From positions 124,001 through 188,000 of the forward strand of contig NZ_BBUY01000012.1 of assembly GCF_001590865.1 (NCBI RefSeq): a stretch of DNA of 64,000 nt. The letters are read 5' to 3'. Positions 7,037-15,895 of this stretch are shown in pieces (position 1 is the first letter of the stretch; each line of letters starts with the position of its first letter). The stretch comes from Streptomyces sp. NBRC 110611 (GTDB taxonomy: Bacteria; Actinomycetota; Actinomycetes; Streptomycetales; Streptomycetaceae). Both the position numbers and the translations under genes were made by a program. Under the pieces are notes generated by a model. The model was not told the origin of the DNA. It saw only the letters and a program-made list of their open reading frames with translations, and made no database searches.

Positions 7037-9049
7037 CTAGTGCAGCGCCTCGATCCGCCCGCCGTTCGTCAGGCGGCCGGTCAGGTCCGCTCGGGTACCC
7101 GGTTGCGCGCGGAGTGTCAGGAATCGGCCGGGGGCGAGGCCGTTGACCCCGCCGGTGGCGGCGATCGACGTGACCTGATCGCTGCCGGCGGCCAGCAGCC
7201 ACCGCTGTCCGCTGTCGCCTTGCCAGATCACCCCGGCCAGCGCCTCGGGCGACCGCGGCCCGCAGGCCGTGCCGCCCTCGGCGCGCGCCGCCACCACCCC
7301 GGCTGCGTACGGCCGGCCGGCCGGCGCCGGGGTCAGGATCTGGGCCATCGTCCGGCTGCCCGTCCCCCGCCAGGTCTCGGCCCGGGTGCACAGCCAGGCC
7401 GCGCTGCCCACCCCGCCGGGGAGCGGCTGCCGGGCGAACTCCCAGGCGTTCACCGTGCGGACGCCCCGCCCGCGCATCGCCGTCAGCTGGCAGCCCGTCC
7501 GCGCCCACGCCGCACCGCCCTGGGGGCCGTTCACCTCACCCGGCCCGCGCGGTGTGCCGTACGTCAGCCGGGCCGGGGCCAGCTCCCCGAGGTCGGTCAG
7601 CAGCCGGCCGCCCGTCCGCAGCGCGGGCCAGGTCGTGCACTGCTCGGCGGAGGCGGGCCGCGGTGTGGGCACCGGAGCCGTCAGTCCGTTCGCGTCCCGG
7701 TGCACCGGCTGCCCCGGCGCGTCCGGCGTCAGCAGATCGACCAGCCGCACCGACGGCACCCACGGGGCCGTCAGATAGCGGACGTTGGCCTCCGTGCGGC
7801 TCACCACCAGGGCGCCCGCCGAGTCGGCCGTCGCACCGTCCGTCCGGGCGAAGTCCAGCGCCGCGCCGGTGCCCGCGGACCGGCCCTCCCCGTCCGCGGC
7901 CTCGGCGTAGCGCACCACCCGCAGACCGTCGTGGAGGAGCACCACCACGGCATGGTCCACCGCCCCCGCGAAGAGCAGCTGCGGCGGCCCGGCGGCCGGG
8001 CCGGTCGTGGTGCCCGGGGTCGCCGACACCGGCACTCCGGCGCCGGGCCTGGCCCAGACGGCCAGTGCGCGGCGCAGCAGCGCCTTGTCGTGGACGCGGT
8101 CGCCGCGGGCCGGCCAGACGGAGAAGTCCTGCCGCTCCGCCGACGTCCAGGCCGTCGCCGGGGCCAGGGTCAACTTGCCGGGATCCAGGGCCGCCTCGGC
8201 CGCCGCGTTGCGCGCGTACGACGGGGCGGCCGCACCATCCGGGCCCCAGCCCTCGCCCGGCAGCCCCAGCAGCGCCCCGCACACCAGCACCGCCGCGCCC
8301 GCTGCCAGCACCGCCCGCCCGTGCTGCCGCCGGCGGATCAGATCCGTCGGCCTGGCCTGCAGCGCGCACGGGTCGAACTCCGGCGACTCCAGCAGCAGCC
8401 GGTCCCGGCTGCCGGCCGGCGTCTGCGCCTGCTCCGCCTCCTCCAGCGCCTCCCGTGGCTGCGCCACTCCGGCGGCCTCCAGCACCCGGCGCGTCTCGGG
8501 AGCGCTCAGCCGCTCCAGGTCACGCAGGACGAACGCCGCCCGGGCCGGTCCGGACAGCGCCGACAGCGCCTGATCCAGGGCGAGTTCATCGGCCCCGCCG
8601 GAACGGGGGAACAGCCGCAGCCCCCACACCTGCGGAAACACCGGTGGCAACAGGGCGCGCCGACGGCAGGCGGTCAGGGCGTTCCGCAGGACCCGCAGCC
8701 GTACGAAGGCGTAGCCGGGGTCGATGGCCGCCTCCGCGCCGGCGCGCTGGCCGGGCAGGCCGAGGCCGCGGGTGGAGCTGCGCTGGCGCGGCAGAGTGCG
8801 CTGCACCACGCCATGGGCGGCCAGTACGCGGCGGCTGCGGCTCTGGCCCGGCGGCAGCACGAGGTAGGCCAGCCGGACCAGCCGGGGGTAGTGCTCGACC
8901 AGCGCCGCCTCGGCCTGCTCTACGTCGATGACGTCACTGATGTCAGCGAAGTCGCTGACGCCATTGCTGTCCCTGACGTCTCCGACGTTCTCGGCGCTGC
9001 CGGGGGAGGTGCGGTCCGGACGCTTCGGTGTCGCCTGCTGCTGTCTCAC
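7037..9049 (-). CDS. ECF-sigma-like / membrane / extracellular protein, copy 1
   Basis: This encodes 670 residues in three parts. Residues ~45-215 look like an ECF sigma factor. EHYPRLVRLAYLVLPP resembles region 2, and LDQALSALSGPARAAFVLRDLERL followed by ETRRVLEAAGV resembles the region 4 helix-turn-helix. Residues 244-264 are a single membrane helix following an RRR stop-transfer. The remaining ~400 residues would lie outside the cell and have no recognised fold. A paralogue of the same layout lies at 35455-37536. A transcription-factor-like domain joined to an external sensor suggests one-component membrane signalling (inference). Region 2 has lost much of the acidic/aromatic core of true sigma factors, so it may be a dead sigma domain. 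The start is the GTG at 9049. Confidence 0.65.
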   Translation of the reverse strand: MRQQQATPKRPDRTSPGSAENVGDVRDSNGVSDFADISDVIDVEQAEAALVEHYPRLVRLAYLVLPPGQSRSRRVLAAHGVVQRTLPRQRSSTRGLGLPGQRAGAEAAIDPGYAFVRLRVLRNALTACRRRALLPPVFPQVWGLRLFPRSGGADELALDQALSALSGPARAAFVLRDLERLSAPETRRVLEAAGVAQPREALEEAEQAQTPAGSRDRLLLESPEFDPCALQARPTDLIRRRQHGRAVLAAGAAVLVCGALLGLPGEGWGPDGAAAPSYARNAAAEAALDPGKLTLAPATAWTSAERQDFSVWPARGDRVHDKALLRRALAVWARPGAGVPVSATPGTTTGPAAGPPQLLFAGAVDHAVVVLLHDGLRVVRYAEAADGEGRSAGTGAALDFARTDGATADSAGALVVSRTEANVRYLTAPWVPSVRLVDLLTPDAPGQPVHRDANGLTAPVPTPRPASAEQCTTWPALRTGGRLLTDLGELAPARLTYGTPRGPGEVNGPQGGAAWARTGCQLTAMRGRGVRTVNAWEFARQPLPGGVGSAAWLCTRAETWRGTGSRTMAQILTPAPAGRPYAAGVVAARAEGGTACGPRSPEALAGVIWQGDSGQRWLLAAGSDQVTSIAATGGVNGLAPGRFLTLRAQPGTRADLTGRLTNGGRIEALH

Positions 9050-9135
9050 GTTCGGTGAAACGAGTGAATCCTGCGTGGGTCACCGACGCGCCCGGAAGCC
9101 CCCGACGGGTGATCCGTTACCCGACGGGGGATGTG

Positions 9136-9390
9136 TTACTCGGGGGCGGGCCCGTGGTGCCGGTCGAGGTCGAACTCGCCGTCCCGGGCGCCGAGGACGA
9201 ACGCCCGCCACTCCGCCTCGGTGTAGCGCAGTACCACGTCCGGATCCGTGGAGTTGCGCATCGCCACCGCCCCGCGCTCCAGGAAGGCGATCTCCACCGC
9301 CTCCGCATCAGGGTCGCCCGGGGCGCGCTGCCAGGTGGCGTCGGAGATGTCCAGGCCGTAGAGCCACTCTTTCTCGGCTGCGGTACCCAT
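9136..9390 (-). CDS. DUF397 domain protein
   Basis: This 84-residue protein has the DUF397 pattern: a W near the start (ATWQRAPGD), then EAVEIAFLERG, VAMRNSTDPD, then the hallmark EAEWRAFVLGARDGEFD near the end. DUF397 proteins are abundant in Streptomyces and usually pair with an XRE-type regulator (as in the BldB/AbaA-like sets). Here no such regulator is adjacent. An AGGGGAACC-type ribosome binding site precedes the ATG at 9390. It lies between the sigma-like gene and the GH89 gene, all on the same strand. Confidence 0.85.
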   Translation of the reverse strand: MGTAAEKEWLYGLDISDATWQRAPGDPDAEAVEIAFLERGAVAMRNSTDPDVVLRYTEAEWRAFVLGARDGEFDLDRHHGPAPE

Positions 9391-9466
9391 AACGTGGTTC
9401 CCCTCGCTCGTGATCCGTTCTCCGGCCCTGGACCGGAACGGTCAGCGTACGTGGTGAGCAGGTCGG

Positions 9467-12103
9467 CTAACCAGCGAACAGCGTGCCGTGCCGACTTGCT
9501 CGCACCGGGGGCTCACCCTGCGGCCCGTAGGTGACGGTGACGGTGACGTCGTAGTCGTGGGCGTGGGCGTGGGCGTGGGGGAGGGGCCGCGAGGGCTCGT
9601 CCAGGGGGGCGGCCGGGGCGGTGACCCGCCATCGGGCCGTGCCGGTGCCGCCGGGCGGGATGGACGGCAGGGACACGGGGCCCGGTCCCGGTCCTGGTTC
9701 CGTGCCCGTGCCCCGGCCCGTGCCCGGGTGCAAAGCGGTGGCTGTGGCGCCCTGGGCGTGGAGTGTCAGGGTGAAGTCGACGCGGCCCGTCGCGCGCAGC
9801 CCGTTGACGTTGTGCAGTGTCGCGGTGACGGTGGCCCGGCCGCCCGGCGGCAGCGTGGACGGGACGGCGGTGACGGTGAGGTGGCCCTGGTACGGCGCCC
9901 TGGCGAGGGCGTCGTGGACCCGGCGCGCGGTGCGGTACGCGTCGGCGGTGGGGCGCAGCGGATGGTCCTTGCGGGCATGGGTCCAGGGCTCTTCCCAGGC
10001 GTACCAGTCGAAGGTCTTCGGCGGCCGGTCCGCCGTCAGCGCGTCCGCCAGTTCGTCCAGGTACGCCTGCCACTGCGGGAGGTGCACCTCGCCGACCAGG
10101 CCGTGCCAGTCGCGGTTGGCGTAGTTGGCGAGTCGGCCGCCGTCGGCGGTGGACCGGTCGGCCCAGGTCGTGATCAGCGCGCGGGCGCCGTGCTCCAGCC
10201 GGGCCGCCTCCTCGGCGCCGGACGCCATGGCCCGGGCGTCCGCCAGCCACGGCCCGAGCAGGAACCGCCGGTGGGCGCCGGTGACCTCCTCGCTGAGCCG
10301 CATCAGCCGCAGCCACAGCCCGGACAGCGCCCGGAACGCGGCCACGTCCCGGCGCCGGTGGGCGTCGTACAGCTGGGGGAGCAGCTGCCAGGACCGGTTG
10401 GCGAGCGCCTGCCGGGCGGCGTCGGTGAGATCGTGCCGGTAGGCGTCACTGCGGCGCAGCGCGGGGCGTACCGCGAGCAGCGCGGCGAACGCGGAGTCGA
10501 AGACGGCCGGGTCGAAGGCGGGGGTCTGGGTGGCGTACGTGGTGCCGGCCCGCGCGGTCAGGCTGGGCCGCGCGGCGAACAGCGAGTCGTGCGGCCGGCC
10601 GTCCTCGCTGCTGATCTGGTACGCGCTCACCCGCAGCGCGGCGAACGCGGCGCGGGCCCGCTCGTCACGTCCGCCGTACCGCAGATCGGCATAGCCGTCG
10701 AACCACGTCACGCGGTCCACCGGGAGGTCCCGCCAGGCCAGTTCGCTGAACAGCTCGAAGGCCGCCGGATCCCGTTCCGCGGCCTCCGGCAGGTACGCCG
10801 TCCCGACCAGCCGGCTGCCCGGCTTGTCGCGCCAGGCCGTGAAGCGCTCGGCCCAGATGTGGGTCTTGGCGCCGAGGGTGGTGCGGCCCCCGAAGTTGGG
10901 GATGGAGCCGAAGGCGTACGGCACGCCGCCCCAGTCCGCTTCCCGGTCGGTGACCGTGTCCAGGTCGCTGAGGCCGTCCAGGATCAGCATCCGGTCGTGG
11001 TCGACGGCGTCCAGCAGATCGCGGCGCGGGTTCCGCTGCCAGCCCAGGATCACCCAGGTGGCGCCGGGGCGGGCGGTGCGCAGCGCCTTCTCCACGGCGC
11101 GGGCGGCGTCCGGCACCGGGACGTCACCGGGCTCGCCGCCCTCGTGCAGCAGATCCATCTTGAAATGGTCGGTGGGGCCCAGGAGTTGCTCCTGGTGACG
11201 GTAGAAGGCGGCGGCCACCCCGGCGAAGACCGCGGTGCGCGGATCCAGCCAGTCGGGGCGCGGCAGGCCCGCCCACCGGCCCTGCGGGACCGTCCTGGCG
11301 CCGGGGTTGCGGACGGCGAACCCGTCCGGGACGGTGCCGAAGTAGCCGGGCAGTACCGGACGCATGCCCAGCGCCCGCAGCCGGTCACAGATCCGGCGCC
11401 CCAACGCGGCACGTCTGTCGATCAGTTGGGGGCTCACCGGCCCGCCGTAACGGCTCATGTTCTCCAGCAGCCACCACGGCTGGTGCGAGGGCGCCGGGAT
11501 CCAGGCGCGGGCCTCGGCGTCGGAGTAGCCGAAGCCGGTCAGCAGCCGGTGGTAGACGGCCTCGGTCCCCGGGGTGACCAGTACCTCGTTCACCCCGTGC
11601 AGTGCCAGGATGTCGATCAACCGCTCCCAGCGCGGCCAGTTCGCGTACGGGGCGGTGTAGCCGTCGTGGGTGTCGTTGAGGGCGAAGCGGTGCGGCAGGG
11701 AGGTGGCGCGCTCGAGCGGGGCGGCCGGAGCGGGCAGCCGGTCCGGCAGGCCGAGCTGGTCTCCGGCCCAGGACAGGTGGGCCCGGCAGGTGTACTTGAG
11801 GTACCAGTTGACGCCGGTCAGCAGCGTGGCCGGGGAGGTCCCGGCGACGGTGATCCGGCCCGTCGTGCCTTCGACCCGGAACCGGTCGGTGACGCCTCGG
11901 AGCGGAACGAGTGGGACGAGCCGGAACTGATCGGCGTGCCCGGGCAGCAGCCGGGCCAGCGCCGCCCGGGCCGGCTCCGTGTCGTACGCGGTGCCGCGCG
12001 GCGGGATCCCGGTCGCGGCGGCCCCGCCGAGCGCCGCCCGTGCGCCGATCGCCCCCGCGGTGCCCAGCACTGTACGTCGTGACGGTGAGCTCACCCGCGT
12101 CAC
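9467..12103 (-). CDS. Tat-exported alpha-N-acetylglucosaminidase, GH89
   Basis: This 878-residue enzyme has a twin-arginine signal (SRRTVLGTAG, then an Ala/Gly-rich hydrophobic stretch). A small N-terminal domain is followed by the GH89 (NAGLU) catalytic barrel. Typical strings are LTGVNWYLKY, HRFALNDTHDGYTAPY, HGVNEVLVTPGTEAVY, HFKMDLLHEGGEPGDV, VILGWQRNP and PNFGGRTTLGAK. A helical domain and a C-terminal beta domain of the NPCBM-associated type follow. It would remove terminal alpha-GlcNAc from glycans. A His-Ala repeat near the C-terminus (9549-9581) comes from a hexanucleotide repeat. A TAGCGT at 12108-12103, 7 bases before the GTG at 12094, suggests a leaderless start there instead. Confidence 0.88.
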   Translation of the reverse strand: MTRVSSPSRRTVLGTAGAIGARAALGGAAATGIPPRGTAYDTEPARAALARLLPGHADQFRLVPLVPLRGVTDRFRVEGTTGRITVAGTSPATLLTGVNWYLKYTCRAHLSWAGDQLGLPDRLPAPAAPLERATSLPHRFALNDTHDGYTAPYANWPRWERLIDILALHGVNEVLVTPGTEAVYHRLLTGFGYSDAEARAWIPAPSHQPWWLLENMSRYGGPVSPQLIDRRAALGRRICDRLRALGMRPVLPGYFGTVPDGFAVRNPGARTVPQGRWAGLPRPDWLDPRTAVFAGVAAAFYRHQEQLLGPTDHFKMDLLHEGGEPGDVPVPDAARAVEKALRTARPGATWVILGWQRNPRRDLLDAVDHDRMLILDGLSDLDTVTDREADWGGVPYAFGSIPNFGGRTTLGAKTHIWAERFTAWRDKPGSRLVGTAYLPEAAERDPAAFELFSELAWRDLPVDRVTWFDGYADLRYGGRDERARAAFAALRVSAYQISSEDGRPHDSLFAARPSLTARAGTTYATQTPAFDPAVFDSAFAALLAVRPALRRSDAYRHDLTDAARQALANRSWQLLPQLYDAHRRRDVAAFRALSGLWLRLMRLSEEVTGAHRRFLLGPWLADARAMASGAEEAARLEHGARALITTWADRSTADGGRLANYANRDWHGLVGEVHLPQWQAYLDELADALTADRPPKTFDWYAWEEPWTHARKDHPLRPTADAYRTARRVHDALARAPYQGHLTVTAVPSTLPPGGRATVTATLHNVNGLRATGRVDFTLTLHAQGATATALHPGTGRGTGTEPGPGPGPVSLPSIPPGGTGTARWRVTAPAAPLDEPSRPLPHAHAHAHDYDVTVTVTYGPQGEPPVRASRHGTLFAG

Positions 12104-12251
12104 GCTACAGCGGCCGCCGGCAGCCTCCCCGGGCCGTGAAGCGCAGAGTTCGGCGGAGGCTCATCCGTTTGCCCCCTGGGCTTCACGCGCCCGGCCGTAC
12201 CGCGCGGGAACAGTCTGCCGCGTAGCGAAGGGCCAGGCCGTGTCTGCCGCC

Positions 12252-12307
12252 AGAGAGGGGCGCAGGTCATGTGCCGCGCAGAGACGGGCGCAGGTCATGT
12301 GCCGCGT
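12252..12307. repeat. 28-bp tandem repeat, two copies
   Basis: Copies at 12252-12279 and 12280-12307 differ at two positions and contain GCGCAGGTCATGTGCCGCG. They lie in the 275-base gap between divergent genes (GH89 and olsB). The surrounding sequence repeats related pieces (CAGGTCATG again at 12316). Nothing else is seen in this gap. Confidence 0.8.
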
Positions 12308-12378
12308 GGCGAAGGACCAGGTCATGGTCGGGGCCCGTCGGTCCACCGCAGCCTCCCCACTCCCCATGGAGGGCTCCC

Positions 12379-13218
12379 ATGAGCATGGCAACGACCGCAT
12401 CCGCTTCCCTCCCCGGTCCTCTCCCCGCTCCTCCTCTCCCTGCTCCTCCTCGCCCCGATTCCCTCCCCGATTCCGTCCCCGCCGTTCCGGCCGCCCCCAA
12501 GGTCCCGGATTACACCGCGCGGATCGCCGATACCGTGGCGCAGATCCGTGCTGCTCAGCGGCTGCGTCATCAGGTCTTCGCCGGCGAGCTGGGCGCGGCC
12601 CTGGACACCCCGCTGGCCGGTCATGACATCGACGCCGTCGACGAGCTCGCCGACCACCTCGTCGTCACCCACACCGCGACCGGCGAGGTGGTCGGCACCT
12701 ACCGCCTGCTGCCACCCGGCCGCAGCCCCCGGCTGTACTCCGACGGGGAGTTCGACCTCGGTGCGCTCCAGGCGCTGCGCCCGTCGCTCATCGAGGCCGG
12801 CCGGTCCTGCGTCCACCCCGATCACCGTGATGGCGCGGTGATGACCCGGATGTGGGCCGCGCTAGCCCGCTACACCCTGCTCTCCGGCCACCGCTATCTG
12901 GCCGGCTGTGCCTCCGTCCCGCTCGCCGACGGGGGCACAGCGGCCGCCCACGCCCAGGAGCTGGGCCGTACCCGCTACGCCGCCCCGCCCGAGCTGCGGG
13001 TCACCCCGCATCATCCCTGGCACTCCACGGTCCCGGTCCCCGAGCGGCCCAGCGCAGCCCAGCTGCCTCCGCTGCTCCGCGGCTATCTGCGGATCGGCGC
13101 CGTCATCTGCGGCGCGCCTGCCCACGACCCCGCGTTCGACGTCGCCGACTTCTTCGTCGTCCTGGACATGGAACGGCTCGGCGACCGCTACCGGCGCTAC
13201 TTCCTGGGGGAGCGGTGA
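12379..13218 (+). CDS. olsB: Ornithine N-acyltransferase-like GNAT protein (OlsB)
   Basis: This encodes 279 residues. OlsB transfers a 3-hydroxyacyl chain from ACP to the amino group of ornithine, the first step of ornithine-lipid synthesis. The core after a proline-rich N-terminus carries the family's features: RLRHQVFAGELGA, DHLVVTHTATGEVVGTYRLLPP, EAGRSCVHPDHRDGAVM, and a late YLRIGAVICGAPAHDPAFDVADFF. An ATGGAGGG site precedes the ATG at 12379. The stop overlaps the next gene's GTG by 4 bases (GTGA), so the two are translationally coupled. Some family members acylate glycine rather than ornithine. Confidence 0.83.
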   Translation: MSMATTASASLPGPLPAPPLPAPPRPDSLPDSVPAVPAAPKVPDYTARIADTVAQIRAAQRLRHQVFAGELGAALDTPLAGHDIDAVDELADHLVVTHTATGEVVGTYRLLPPGRSPRLYSDGEFDLGALQALRPSLIEAGRSCVHPDHRDGAVMTRMWAALARYTLLSGHRYLAGCASVPLADGGTAAAHAQELGRTRYAAPPELRVTPHHPWHSTVPVPERPSAAQLPPLLRGYLRIGAVICGAPAHDPAFDVADFFVVLDMERLGDRYRRYFLGER

Positions 13219-14138
13219 CCGGGGGAACGGTGAACGGCCCCTGGGACACCCGATCCGACTGCACCTTGGACTGTGCCGCGCACGCCCTGCCCCGGGTGCC
13301 GGCGACCGGCATCGCACGGCGCTCCGCGGCGTTCGCGCACCGGGTGGGCCGGGCACTGGCGGACGGCGGCCGGATGGCCGATCCGGCGCGGCTGCGCAGC
13401 CACGCCCAGGCGCTGCTCGATGCGCTGGGCATACGGCTGGAGGGCCCGGAGCGCATAAGGCAGGACGTAGGGCAGGGCATATGGCTGGAGGGCCCGGAGG
13501 CAGGGGGCGGCGCGTTCACCGTTCGGGGCGGCGGGCCCGGCACCCTGATCGTCGTCAACCACATCTCCTGGCTCGACATCCCGGCCCTGTTGGCCGTCGA
13601 ACCGGTCACCCTGCTCGCCAAGCGTGAGGTGGGCGGCTGGCCGGTCGTCGGCGGTCTGGCCCGCCGCGCCGGTACGGACTTCATCGACCGTACGCACCCA
13701 CGGCGACTGCCCTCTACAGTGCGGGAGTTGGCGGACCTGCTGGCCTCCGGGCGGTCGGTGGCGGTGTTTCCGCAGGCCACCACCTGGTGCACCGCGGATC
13801 GGGGCACCTTCCGGCGGGCCACGTTCCAGGCCGCTCTCGACGCGGGCGCGCCGGTGCGGCCGGTGACCGTCGCGTACACCCAGCAGGGCCGGTCCAGCAC
13901 GGTGGCCGCTTTTTGCGGCGAGGACACTTTCCTCGCCTCGCTGCGCCGGGTGCTCGCCGCCCGCGCGCTGACCGTGCGGATCACCGTGCATCCGGAGCTG
14001 ACGGGGGAGGGGCTCGACCGGCGCTCCCTGGCCGCATCGGCGGAGCGCGCCGCTCTGGGCACGGGGCGCGGGGCCGGGGGCGGCGGGCGGCGCGCCCTCC
14101 CGCCGCCGCGCGAGCGGGAGGGCGCCGGCTCCCGGTAA
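13215..14138 (+). CDS. olsA: Lyso-ornithine lipid / 1-acylglycerol-phosphate O-acyltransferase (OlsA, PlsC type)
   Basis: This 307-residue membrane-associated acyltransferase has the PlsC block I motif NHISWLDIPAL (H-x4-D) and block II-like GTDFIDRTH. Block III is VAVFPQATT, where the usual EGT is QAT, and block IV is APVRPVTVAY. It should add the second acyl chain to lyso-ornithine lipid. It overlaps olsB by 4 bases. Residues ~70-95 contain a duplicated segment: GIRLEGPER, then again GIWLEGPEA. This comes from a 25-base direct repeat with unusual codons (ATA, AGG) between the copies. A GTG at 13230 is an alternative start. Confidence 0.82.
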   Translation: MTGGTVNGPWDTRSDCTLDCAAHALPRVPATGIARRSAAFAHRVGRALADGGRMADPARLRSHAQALLDALGIRLEGPERIRQDVGQGIWLEGPEAGGGAFTVRGGGPGTLIVVNHISWLDIPALLAVEPVTLLAKREVGGWPVVGGLARRAGTDFIDRTHPRRLPSTVRELADLLASGRSVAVFPQATTWCTADRGTFRRATFQAALDAGAPVRPVTVAYTQQGRSSTVAAFCGEDTFLASLRRVLAARALTVRITVHPELTGEGLDRRSLAASAERAALGTGRGAGGGGRRALPPPREREGAGSR

Positions 14139-14185
14139 TCCCTCTAGTCCCGGTAGTGCTGGTGGCCTCGGTGGTCCTGCTGTGC

Positions 14186-14824
14186 TCAGGCGCTGGGCAC
14201 GTACTTGTAGCCGACCCGGCGCACCGTCACGATCGAGGACCGGTGTTCCGCGCCCAGCTTGCGGCGCAGGCGGGCGACATGGACATCGACGGTGCGGCCG
14301 TCGCCGATATGGCCGTAGCCCCACACCGTGCTCACCAGCTGGTCGCGGGTGTGTACCCGGTGGGGATGCGCGACCAGGTGGGCCAGTAGCTCGAATTCCA
14401 GGTACGTCAGGTCCAGCGGGCGGTCCTGGACGTGCGCGGTGCGCTGCTCGGGGTCGATCCGTACGACGGCGTCGCCGGTCGGCGCGGCAGCGGCAGGAGC
14501 AGCGGGAGCGGCGGCGGACGGCTCCGCGGACGCCTCCGCGGTCGTTTCGGTGGCGGGCTCGGTGGCCGGTCGGGGCACGGCCGTGGTGGCGTGGTCGGCC
14601 GGTACGAGGACGAGGTAGCCGACCATCGGCGGCTGGCCGGGCCGCGCGGGCAGGCTGTGCGGGGGCGCCGGGAGCCAGGTGGCGCCGGAGTTCAGCAGCT
14701 CGGCGACGGGTGGGATCTCGTCGGGTGTCACGGCGCGCAGACGGTGGCCGCGCCGGTGCGGGGCGGTACGGGTGGAGAGAGGGGCCGTCGTGGAACCGGC
14801 GGTCAGGGTGCGGACGTTCGTCAT
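14186..14824 (-). CDS. Winged-helix (OmpR/PhoB-type) DNA-binding protein without receiver domain
   Basis: This encodes 212 residues. The C-terminal ~95 residues are a complete OmpR-type winged helix: LDLTYLEFELLAHLVAHP, RDQLVSTVWGYG, RTVDVHVARLRRKLG and VRRVGYKYV. The N-terminal ~110 residues are not a receiver domain. There is no phosphorylatable Asp and no kinase next door; a short GYLVLVP segment and an Ala/Pro/Thr linker fill the space. It is probably an orphan regulator using another signal or protein contact. The ATG at 14824 has an AAGAGCTGACG-type upstream region. It is convergent with olsA. Confidence 0.82.
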   Translation of the reverse strand: MTNVRTLTAGSTTAPLSTRTAPHRRGHRLRAVTPDEIPPVAELLNSGATWLPAPPHSLPARPGQPPMVGYLVLVPADHATTAVPRPATEPATETTAEASAEPSAAAPAAPAAAAPTGDAVVRIDPEQRTAHVQDRPLDLTYLEFELLAHLVAHPHRVHTRDQLVSTVWGYGHIGDGRTVDVHVARLRRKLGAEHRSSIVTVRRVGYKYVPSA

Positions 14825-15142
14825 GGGGCGTCAGCTCTTTCGCGCAGAAGGGGCGTCGGGGACGTCATGCGCGCGGGCAGGGCTGGGGACGCCGGTCGGC
14901 GGCGTCGGGGAGGTGTGTGCGGGCCCGCGCTCAGTGCGCGCGGCAACACAGACGATCGAAGGCGTGTGCCTGCCGGGACGGCCAGAAGGGCTCGAGGTCG
15001 CTGCGACCTGTTGCGCTGTCGGTAAGGCTGGCCATGGCCCCATTGAACCAGACGGCTGATGATCTGTCCCTCGTGTAAGCCGCACTCTGGCGGGATCCAG
15101 CCGCCCCCGGCCCGCGCGGGCTGCGGGACGCACGCCCACCTC
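14825..15142. other. Intergenic region, no gene seen
   Basis: Upstream region of the winged-helix gene and downstream region of the rhomboid-like gene. No coding frame with support was found. Its right edge merges with an 18-bp repeat array. Confidence 0.5.
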
Positions 15143-15195
15143 GACTCCCACCCCTCGCCGACTCCCACGCCTACGCCGACTCCCACGCCTACGCC
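15143..15195. repeat. 18-bp tandem repeat across a stop codon
   Basis: Three units are present: 15143-15159 (17 bases, degenerate), 15160-15177 and 15178-15195. The last two are identical GACTCCCACGCCTACGCC. The third unit contains the last codons and stop (15189-15191) of the rhomboid-like gene, and the second repeats that stop. Confidence 0.8.
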
Positions 15196-15893
15196 GGCTG
15201 CCGCTTCGTCTCCGCCGCCCGCATCGCGCACCCGGTCGCCACTCCGAGGGCTATCGCCACCAGATGCCCGGTGTCGGTGAACGTCCGGCCGCGCCGCAGT
15301 ACGGGACGTATCCCCAGCGCCAGCAGCCCGGCCGTCGCCGTCGCCCGGGCGCCGCGGTGCGGGAGCGTTGAGGCGAGGGCGCCCAGCGTCGCGTTGAAGC
15401 CATAGCTCGCGCCGACGTCGAGGGCGTGCGCAGTGGCGTCGCGGGGAATGTGCTCGTCCCCCATGGCCTCAAGGGCAGAGGAGGCATCCCCACGCAACCG
15501 GCCGCGCAGCCCCGCGTAGACCAGCAGGCTGGCGCCTATGTGGCCGACCGCGAACACCCCCGCGGCACGGGCGGCACCCCAGCGCGCCTCGGCCGTGCCG
15601 AGGGCGGTGAGCAGCCCCGCGCCGTACGGCACCGGGAGCGGTTCCTCGACGAACGCGGCGCTGGTGACCAGCGTCTCCCACCGGCCCACGCGCAGGTTCG
15701 TGACGTTGGTGGAGTGTCTGCGCAGCAGCTCCGTACGCCGCCGCTGCGGCAGCCGGGCGGCGGCGTACGCGCCGAGCTGTACGGCGCCGACGTACAGCGG
15801 CGCGACCCAGGGCAGACGGCTCTTGCCGTTGATCGCAAGCATGTCCCCAAGCCTGCCAGCCACCACTGACAATCGGCGCTGCCCAGGGTGCAC
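15189..15893 (-). CDS. Rhomboid-like membrane protein
   Basis: This 234-residue protein has about six membrane segments. It starts from a GTG at 15893 with GAGG upstream, or from the ATG at 15842. HSTNVTNLRVGRWETLVTSA in the first third is typical of the actinobacterial rhomboid-like family. Later GASYGFN offers a G-x-S serine, and TGHLVAIALGVATG offers the histidine-glycine helix of rhomboid proteases. A Ser-His dyad may therefore be intact. It lies downstream of glnII on the same strand, 62 bases away. The substrate is unknown, and it may be a non-catalytic relative. Confidence 0.72.
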   Translation of the reverse strand: MHPGQRRLSVVAGRLGDMLAINGKSRLPWVAPLYVGAVQLGAYAAARLPQRRRTELLRRHSTNVTNLRVGRWETLVTSAAFVEEPLPVPYGAGLLTALGTAEARWGAARAAGVFAVGHIGASLLVYAGLRGRLRGDASSALEAMGDEHIPRDATAHALDVGASYGFNATLGALASTLPHRGARATATAGLLALGIRPVLRRGRTFTDTGHLVAIALGVATGCAMRAAETKRQPA

Positions 15894-15895
15894 TT

